Assembly (NCBI GenBank): GCA_945911685.1
Contig: CAMEAW010000013.1
Location: forward strand, 1 to 39,268
DNA length: 39,268 nt
From: Bordetella parapertussis
GTDB taxonomy: Bacteria > Pseudomonadota > Gammaproteobacteria > Burkholderiales > Burkholderiaceae_B
Direction of reading: 5' to 3'
The notes under the pieces were generated by a model that saw only the letters and a list, made by a program, of their open reading frames with translations, was not told where the DNA came from and searched no databases. The translations under genes were made by a program, and so were the position numbers. This document shows positions 34,438-39,268 of the stretch, piece by piece. Within the stretch, counting starts at the first letter, position 1. Each line of letters opens with the position of its first letter.

Positions 34438-35031
34438 ATGCTTGGATCACTTTATTTGCCCGGTAACACGTGGTTGCACCACACGCCCGCTGGCCTAAAG
34501 TTAGCGGTATTGGCGTTGACCAGTAGCGCACTGATGTGGGTGTATTCGCCTCTGTTTTTATTGGCGGCGTGTGCCCTCGTGTGTTTATTGGTACGCTCGG
34601 CAGGTGCGTCGCTGCGGCAGGTGTGGCAGCAGCTGCGCCCGCTCTTTTGGCTGTTGCTGGTGTTGGGTGGTTTGTCTGTTTGGTCTCAGGGCTTGCTGCA
34701 AGCGCTCGAGATGATCTTGCGGCTATTGACGCTGGTACTGGCCGCGTTGGTCGTCACGATGACCACGCCGCTCACGCAAATGATGCAAGTCGTCGCGTGG
34801 TTGCTGTCGCCGTTTCAACGATTAGGCTGGGTCGATGCCGATCGCATTGCGCTAGGTGTTGGGCTGACGCTGCGTTTGATCCCTGAACTTGCTGTGCAAT
34901 GGCAGGATATTCGAGAGGCTCAACTCGCAAGGGGCTTAACGCCTAGCCCACTGACGATGGGTGTGCCCATGCTGCTGCGTACCCTGAGGCGTGCCGATGA
35001 AATTGCAGAGGCGATTGATGCGCGAGGCTAA
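34438..35031 (+). CDS. bioN: Biotin ECF transporter transmembrane subunit BioN
   Basis: A 197-residue membrane protein of the EcfT family with about five hydrophobic segments. Two Ala-Arg-Gly-type coupling motifs near the C-terminus (AQLARGL around residue 163 and the final DARG) are the ATPase contacts of the family. It begins three bases after bioM and is clearly co-transcribed. A repeat-filled gap of 126 bases leads to bioY. Confidence 0.92.
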   Translation: MLGSLYLPGNTWLHHTPAGLKLAVLALTSSALMWVYSPLFLLAACALVCLLVRSAGASLRQVWQQLRPLFWLLLVLGGLSVWSQGLLQALEMILRLLTLVLAALVVTMTTPLTQMMQVVAWLLSPFQRLGWVDADRIALGVGLTLRLIPELAVQWQDIREAQLARGLTPSPLTMGVPMLLRTLRRADEIAEAIDARG

Positions 35032-35037
35032 CAAGCA

Positions 35038-35185
35038 GCTGTTGGCTTGAAAAAAGCGATGCGCAGCTGATTCATACGGTTTGGTTTGAAACCAGATGTG
35101 CGAATCACAAATGGTTGTTGGTTTAAAAAGATACTCGGATACTAAATAGAGGTTGATGTGAAAACAAAAGATATTGTATTGATTG
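35038..35185. repeat. Degenerate ~35-40-base tandem repeat spanning the bioY start
   Basis: Related units start near 35038, 35078, 35113 and 35151. Each opens with GGTT-like sequence followed by a TTGG or GATG core, A-rich DNA and GAT. The last includes the GTG start and first codons of bioY. Units differ by insertions and deletions, so the alignment is less certain than for the other repeats. Confidence 0.45.
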
Positions 35186-35745
35186 CTTTATTCACGGCGC
35201 TGATCATTGCCTTGGGCTTGGTGCCTCCGATACCAATGCCGTTGGTGCCGGTGCCGATTACTTTACAAACCTTTGGTGTGATGCTCGCAGGCTTAATCTT
35301 AGGCCCAAAGCGGGCAGGGCTTGTGTTGTTGCTCTATGTGATGATTGCTTTGTTGGGCCTGCCGGTATTGCCAGGTGGACGAGCCGGCTTGGCTGTGTTG
35401 GCAGGCCCGACGGCTGGGTTTTTGTTAGGCATGATTCCAGGCGCCATGTTGACTGGTTGGCTTGCGCTTGTGCTGGATCGCAATAGCAAGTTAAAGGCAG
35501 ACTCAAGCTCGCACGAGGCGCTTCAGTCAAATCCGAAGTGGGAGATCATGCGTTATGCGTTGGCAGCCATGTTAGGTGGAATCGTATTGGTATACGCAAT
35601 CGGCATCCCATGGCTGGCACTCGTCACAAAAATGGGTCTGGCCAAAGCTTGCTGGGCGATGGTAGTTTTTTTACCCGGCGATTTGCTCAAGGCGCTTGTC
35701 GCCGCAGTCGTTGCGCAGCGGATTCGTCGTTTGAATATGGTTTGA
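35158..35745 (+). CDS. bioY: Biotin transporter substrate-binding subunit BioY
   Basis: A 195-residue S-component with six hydrophobic segments. GLVPPIPMPLVPVPITLQTFGVMLAG and GPTAGFLLGMIPGAMLTGWL near the N-terminal half are BioY hallmarks, and FLPGDLLKALVAAVVA ends the protein. It binds biotin in the membrane and delivers it to the BioMN energising module. It begins with GTG after AGAGG; an out-of-frame ATG overlaps this start. Confidence 0.95.
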   Translation: MKTKDIVLIALFTALIIALGLVPPIPMPLVPVPITLQTFGVMLAGLILGPKRAGLVLLLYVMIALLGLPVLPGGRAGLAVLAGPTAGFLLGMIPGAMLTGWLALVLDRNSKLKADSSSHEALQSNPKWEIMRYALAAMLGGIVLVYAIGIPWLALVTKMGLAKACWAMVVFLPGDLLKALVAAVVAQRIRRLNMV

Positions 35746-35860
35746 AGTAGCGTTCTGCATGACGTCGTTGTGACAGCACTGCAAGAAAAAACATGCTGCA
35801 GTGCAACCCATTCGTCATATGTACTTGCTATGGTCTGCTGAACAATAAAATCAATTGCAT

Positions 35861-36724
35861 ATGAAAAAATATTTGCAAACGAGCGTTCATTATTTGTCTG
35901 TCGTTTGGCTGCTGCTTAGCAGTCTTCCCGCTACAGCTTATATGCCCTTAAATACCGATGATGCGGGCACGACCGCGAAGGGCGGATACCAGATCGATCA
36001 ATATTTTTATACCTTGCTGCTGGTTGGGCAGGATTCGACTGACGCAGGCAGTGTGAGTTCGGGCGAGGACTATCAGGGTGTTGGCAATGCGAGGGCGTTT
36101 CCGTTCGCGTTTTCAGGCGGGTTGACTGAAAATATGGATCTTCAGTTCACACCCACCTACTATTTGCAGCCTCTGGGCTCATTTTCGCGCGTCGCGAATT
36201 ACACCTTGAACTTGAAGTGGCGCTTCATGGGCGATGGTGAGACGGGTTTGAATCTGGCGCTGCGGCCCCAGCTGATTGCGCCCTCAACGATCGCGCAACA
36301 AGAATATGGGATCGGTAACGCAGCCTGGAACTACGGTTTAACTTTTATTGCCTCGCAGTTTGGCGAGAACTATGAGCTACATTTTAATGCGGGCTACTTG
36401 CGTGCGCCGTATAACGGTGCACATACCGTCGGTTTAAGTGAAGATGCTAGTCGTACTAACCTGTATTCGGTTTCGTTCGCACCGGTCTGGAATATCTCTC
36501 CTGAATGGAAAATCGCGCTGGATGGCGGGATCAATACCAATCCAAACGAGCCAGCCCCTTCGATGACCCGCTATGGGCTTGTCGCCTTGATGTATTCACC
36601 CACCAAGGATCTGAGCCTGGGCTTGTCTTACCAGCGTAACGCCAGCACCTTTGAGGCAGCTTGGGGCGGCTCTGGGGCGTATGTCAGCCGTTTGCAGGTG
36701 GGGGTGACGTATCGGTTTGATTAG
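35861..36724 (+). CDS. Outer-membrane beta-barrel protein, Phenol_MetA_deg-like
   Basis: A 287-residue exported protein: a signal peptide ending in PATAY, then LNTDDAGTTAKGGYQIDQYF and alternating beta-strand segments (NMDLQFTPTYYLQPLG, YTLNLKWRFMGDGETGLNLALRPQL), ending VGVTYRFD. The pattern matches the putative transporter/MetA-pathway family of small outer-membrane barrels found in many proteobacteria, whose cargo is unknown. The ATG 35861 is preferred over a TTG two codons upstream. It is monocistronic and converges on lplT; a weak hairpin (36724-36746) without a T-run follows. Confidence 0.75.
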   Translation: MKKYLQTSVHYLSVVWLLLSSLPATAYMPLNTDDAGTTAKGGYQIDQYFYTLLLVGQDSTDAGSVSSGEDYQGVGNARAFPFAFSGGLTENMDLQFTPTYYLQPLGSFSRVANYTLNLKWRFMGDGETGLNLALRPQLIAPSTIAQQEYGIGNAAWNYGLTFIASQFGENYELHFNAGYLRAPYNGAHTVGLSEDASRTNLYSVSFAPVWNISPEWKIALDGGINTNPNEPAPSMTRYGLVALMYSPTKDLSLGLSYQRNASTFEAAWGGSGAYVSRLQVGVTYRFD

Positions 36725-36784
36725 GGTGTTTGCATCAACAACACCCCGGCTCCCTGACTTAGCTAAAGTTTGCTGTTGTTAGAA

Positions 36785-38086
36785 CTAAAGCGCCTGACCC
36801 TGGCCATGTTCACCAATACGCGAGAGCAGGCTCGGATCCTTACGAAGGTTTGTATGATGCCATCGGATCAACACGAGCATCAAGATCGCAACCGACAGAC
36901 CAAACATCACAATGATGGTGTTGATTGAAATCCCAAGCCATAACATTAAGCTGTACAGCGAGACCATCAACAGAATATTGAGTTGTTCATTGAAGTTTTG
37001 CACCGCAATTGAATGACCCGCTGAAAGCAAAAGATGGCCACGATGCTGCAGCAGAGCGTTCATGGGTACAACAAAAAATCCAGACAAAATGCCGATCAGC
37101 AGCAGCAATCCATAGACGGCCCACTCGTTGTAAATGAGCGGCATGACGAGTACGACTAACCCCATTAGTGCGCCAACCGGCAGGACGCGCAGCGATTGCT
37201 TGAGCGGCACGCGCGCCGCTGCAATCGAACCCAACACGGTGCCTAATGCGGCGATGCCCATCAAGATTGAGGCTTGATCCAAGCGATAGCCCAGTTGACT
37301 GCGACCCCATTCGATCACGATCAGCTGCAGTGTTGCGCCCGCGCCCCAAAAGAGGGTCGTGACCCCTAGTGAAATCTGGCCGAGTTTATCGCTCCAGAGT
37401 ATCTTGGTGTAACCAGCAAAGGCTTTGATGAGGCGCAGAGGATGCTGGTGCTGCTTTGGGTACTTAGCGTTTGTGTGTGGAATCAATAAATTGGTTAACG
37501 CAGCGGCGATGTACAACAGACCAATCATGACGATCGCAACTTCGGCAGGCGTACTCGCTATTTGCTGGAGCGTGTTGTGTGACAGAAGCCAAGCCGATAC
37601 CGCGGGCGATACCAGTAAGCCACCCACGACCGATCCCATAATGATCGACACGACCGTCATGCCTTCAATCCAGCTGTTGCCAATGACAAGTTTTTCGGGG
37701 GGTAACATCTCGGTGATGATGCCGTACTTGGCCGGAGAATAGGCAGCGGCTCCTGTACCGACAATTGCATAGGCTACGCAGATTAAGACGATTTGTTCAG
37801 ACGCTGTTAAGCCAAAAATACCGTAGCTAAACATCAAGAGGCAGCCTATGACTTTGAAGGCATTGGTAGCGAACATCACCTTGCCTTTAGGGTAAGCGTC
37901 AGCAAAGGCCCCAACGAATGGGGCGAGCAATACATAGCTTGCGGCAACGCCCCATTTAATGAGAGGGGGCACCCATACGGGCCCGTCTAATTGATGGATC
38001 AGTGCAATCGCAGCAATGAATAGAGCGTTATCCGCCAAAGAAGAAAAGGTTTGCGCAATGATGACAATGTAAAAGCCACGATTCAT
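36785..38086 (-). CDS. lplT: Lysophospholipid transporter LplT
   Basis: A 433-residue major-facilitator protein with about twelve hydrophobic segments. MNRGFYIVIIAQTFSSLADNALFIAAIALI and the loop GTGAAAYSPAKYGIITEMLPPEKLVIGNSWIEG are distinctive for LplT, which flips lysophosphatidylethanolamine across the inner membrane for reacylation. Its start overlaps the psd stop by four bases (ATGA). Coupling with the enzyme that makes phosphatidylethanolamine is functionally sensible. No acyltransferase (aas) is fused or adjacent here. Confidence 0.92.
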   Translation of the reverse strand: MNRGFYIVIIAQTFSSLADNALFIAAIALIHQLDGPVWVPPLIKWGVAASYVLLAPFVGAFADAYPKGKVMFATNAFKVIGCLLMFSYGIFGLTASEQIVLICVAYAIVGTGAAAYSPAKYGIITEMLPPEKLVIGNSWIEGMTVVSIIMGSVVGGLLVSPAVSAWLLSHNTLQQIASTPAEVAIVMIGLLYIAAALTNLLIPHTNAKYPKQHQHPLRLIKAFAGYTKILWSDKLGQISLGVTTLFWGAGATLQLIVIEWGRSQLGYRLDQASILMGIAALGTVLGSIAAARVPLKQSLRVLPVGALMGLVVLVMPLIYNEWAVYGLLLLIGILSGFFVVPMNALLQHRGHLLLSAGHSIAVQNFNEQLNILLMVSLYSLMLWLGISINTIIVMFGLSVAILMLVLIRWHHTNLRKDPSLLSRIGEHGQGQAL

Positions 38087-39150
38087 GATGCACTCGTTTT
38101 GGCGTTTTCGTTTATGGATTCCACTGCCTGTCTTGCGGGCGCTATATCGACTGATTGACTGCTTTGCTGTTCGCTCACCTCTACTTTGGATTGATTGCTT
38201 TGCGGGTCACTCGCGCCTACTTTGGATTGACTGCTTTGCTGTTTGTTCACCCCTACTTTGGATTGATTGTCTTGAGCATCAGTCGGCAACTGCATGAGAG
38301 GGCTTCCCATTTTTATTTGCGCACCGGGCAAGATTTGATTGGCTAGGGTAAAGCCCTCTGGTGCGAACACAATAATGGTCGAGCCGTGTTCAAACCAACC
38401 AAGCTCTTGCCCTTTTTCGAAGGCGACGTTGCAGGCAAAATCGGTTTGTCCTTTGTAACGTGTATGAAATAAAGTATTCAAGCCGTGTAAGCGAATGCTG
38501 GCGACCAAGATTGCCGCTACCGGAACGAGCGCAACCTTGTGCTTCTCTGCCCCAAGTTCAAGCGCAAGTACCGCACGTTCATTTTTACAAAAGAGTTTTT
38601 CAACACGTTTTAAGGCGATGGGGTTCACGTTCCAGGTATCCCCTGACAAATAATGCACGGCCTTCATTGCGCCGGCATACGGGGCATGAAAGCGGTGATA
38701 CATCGCAGAGGTAAGCCGCAACGTGACGTATTGGCCATCGGTCCAGGCGCTCGTGTCCGTGTGCTGACCAAAGAGATCGGTCAAGGTATACGGAAACCCC
38801 TTCGCCTGAAACACTTGCCCGTTAACGATGTTGCCGCAAGCGCCCACGATGGCATCGCAGGGGCTCGCCATTACTTTTGGATCTTGATCGATGATGCGGG
38901 CACCTTCACGCAATTCGCGAACGAAGCAATCGTGCAGGCTGTCGAAATGTTGTTTTTTAGCTTCGCTTAAATCAAGATCCGTAAATAGTTTCCAGGTGCC
39001 GATCGACGCGTCTCGTACCCAACCCACCTTGATTTTGCTGAACCATCCCATGAAATGCGTGATAGCGAGCCTAGGAATTCGGTTGGTCACCAAAAAATTG
39101 AGGTCTTCATTGGCAAAGACATTGCGCACGACTTTACTGATGTTCATCAT
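38083..39150 (-). CDS. psd: Phosphatidylserine decarboxylase proenzyme
   Basis: A 355-residue membrane-associated enzyme that makes phosphatidylethanolamine. Asp99 (SPCDAIVG), His155 (YHRFHAPYAG) and the self-cleavage site Gly-Ser257-Thr (WFEHGSTIIVFAPEG) are the catalytic set; Ser257 becomes the pyruvoyl group. The cleavage motif is HGST rather than the LGST of E. coli. The catalytic domain ends near residue 290. The last 65 residues are a Ser/Gln/Lys/Val-rich tail with four 12-residue repeats and no family counterpart, making it longer than E. coli Psd (322). Confidence 0.93.
   Translation of the reverse strand: MMNISKVVRNVFANEDLNFLVTNRIPRLAITHFMGWFSKIKVGWVRDASIGTWKLFTDLDLSEAKKQHFDSLHDCFVRELREGARIIDQDPKVMASPCDAIVGACGNIVNGQVFQAKGFPYTLTDLFGQHTDTSAWTDGQYVTLRLTSAMYHRFHAPYAGAMKAVHYLSGDTWNVNPIALKRVEKLFCKNERAVLALELGAEKHKVALVPVAAILVASIRLHGLNTLFHTRYKGQTDFACNVAFEKGQELGWFEHGSTIIVFAPEGFTLANQILPGAQIKMGSPLMQLPTDAQDNQSKVGVNKQQSSQSKVGASDPQSNQSKVEVSEQQSSQSVDIAPARQAVESINENAKTSAS
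38128..38271. repeat. Four-copy 36-base tandem repeat in the psd C-terminal tail
   Basis: In the psd frame the units encode residues 294-305, 306-317, 318-329 and 330-341, each of the form SxQSKVxVxxQQ. The DNA copies of CTACTTTGGATTG on the plus strand recur exactly every 36 bases at 38181, 38217 and 38253. The period keeps the reading frame. Confidence 0.9.
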
Positions 39151-39194
39151 TTCGTCACTTTAAAGTCATAAAAAGGAGTTTTCGAGGCAAAACT

Positions 39195-39268
39195 ATGACT
39201 GATCAAATTTTGAGTGTTATGCAATACGCTGCTGCAGCCGCCGTAGGACTTTGGCTGTTGTTGCGCAT
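39195..39268 (+). CDS. Start of a gene for a probable membrane protein (truncated by window)
   Basis: An ATG at 39195 preceded by AAAGGAG (39171-39177) opens a frame that runs off the window after 24 codons. A short polar start (MTDQILSVMQ) is followed by an alanine/leucine-rich hydrophobic stretch, suggesting an N-terminal membrane anchor or signal. It diverges from psd across 44 bases. Too little is present to identify it. Confidence 0.55.
   Translation, partial: MTDQILSVMQYAAAAAVGLWLLLR

Noticed and set aside
36724..36746. Hairpin after the beta-barrel gene considered as a terminator
   Set aside because: The stem is only seven pairs with a nine-base loop and no T tract on either strand.

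Overview
This 39.3 kb window looks like ordinary chromosome from a betaproteobacterium of the Burkholderiales, most like Alcaligenaceae. The pointers are a Bug-type tripartite tricarboxylate receptor, a BioMNY biotin importer, a urease operon in the order ureDABCEFG, the dapA-bamC pair, a YciO protein and an IlvD/Edd sugar-acid dehydratase. Base composition is near or slightly above 50% GC by eye. I cannot name the genus. No prophage, integron, CRISPR array or rRNA is visible; the only mobile DNA is one decayed IS200/IS605-type remnant.

Layout. 1-3079 is the end of pstS plus pstC, pstA and pstB (phosphate import), followed by tRNA-Pro(UGG) and a terminator. 3421-6349 holds three NAD(P)-dependent hydroxyacid dehydrogenases. 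6507-8533 on the minus strand holds a dihydroneopterin aldolase-like gene, a FolM/pteridine-reductase-like gene and a Sel1-repeat protein. An amidase (minus, 8646-10103) diverges from an acyl-CoA carboxyltransferase and a Bug receptor (10394-12955). 13095-15679 is an orphan ABC substrate-binding protein, a small SCP2-like protein and an alpha/beta hydrolase. 15733-17304 is an ArnT-like membrane glycosyltransferase. 17409-19976 pairs an arabinonate-dehydratase-like enzyme with an RraA-family protein.

Then come tRNA-His(GUG), cardiolipin synthase, a solute-binding protein (minus), a parvulin isomerase, tRNA-Arg(UCU), yciO, a site-2 protease homologue, dapA and bamC with a strong terminator (20146-27248). 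27638-33147 is the urease operon, behind a 440-base leader with NtrC-like sites. 33331-33710 is the TnpB remnant. 33757-35745 is bioM-bioN-bioY. 35861-36724 is an outer-membrane beta-barrel-like protein. 36785-39150 (minus) is psd followed by lplT, diverging from a truncated membrane-protein gene at the right edge.

The most unusual signal is not a gene. Degenerate tandem repeats (periods about 12, 14, 15, 20, 23, 36, 40, 41 and 52 bases) sit repeatedly at gene boundaries and often include the start or stop codon of a neighbour. In the clearest case, upstream of the Sel1 gene, the repeat creates a chain of short reading frames joined by ATGA overlaps. In the urease operon, 52-base repeats split ureA from ureB and carry a terminator-like hairpin. 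I did not find an obvious new defence or enzymatic system.
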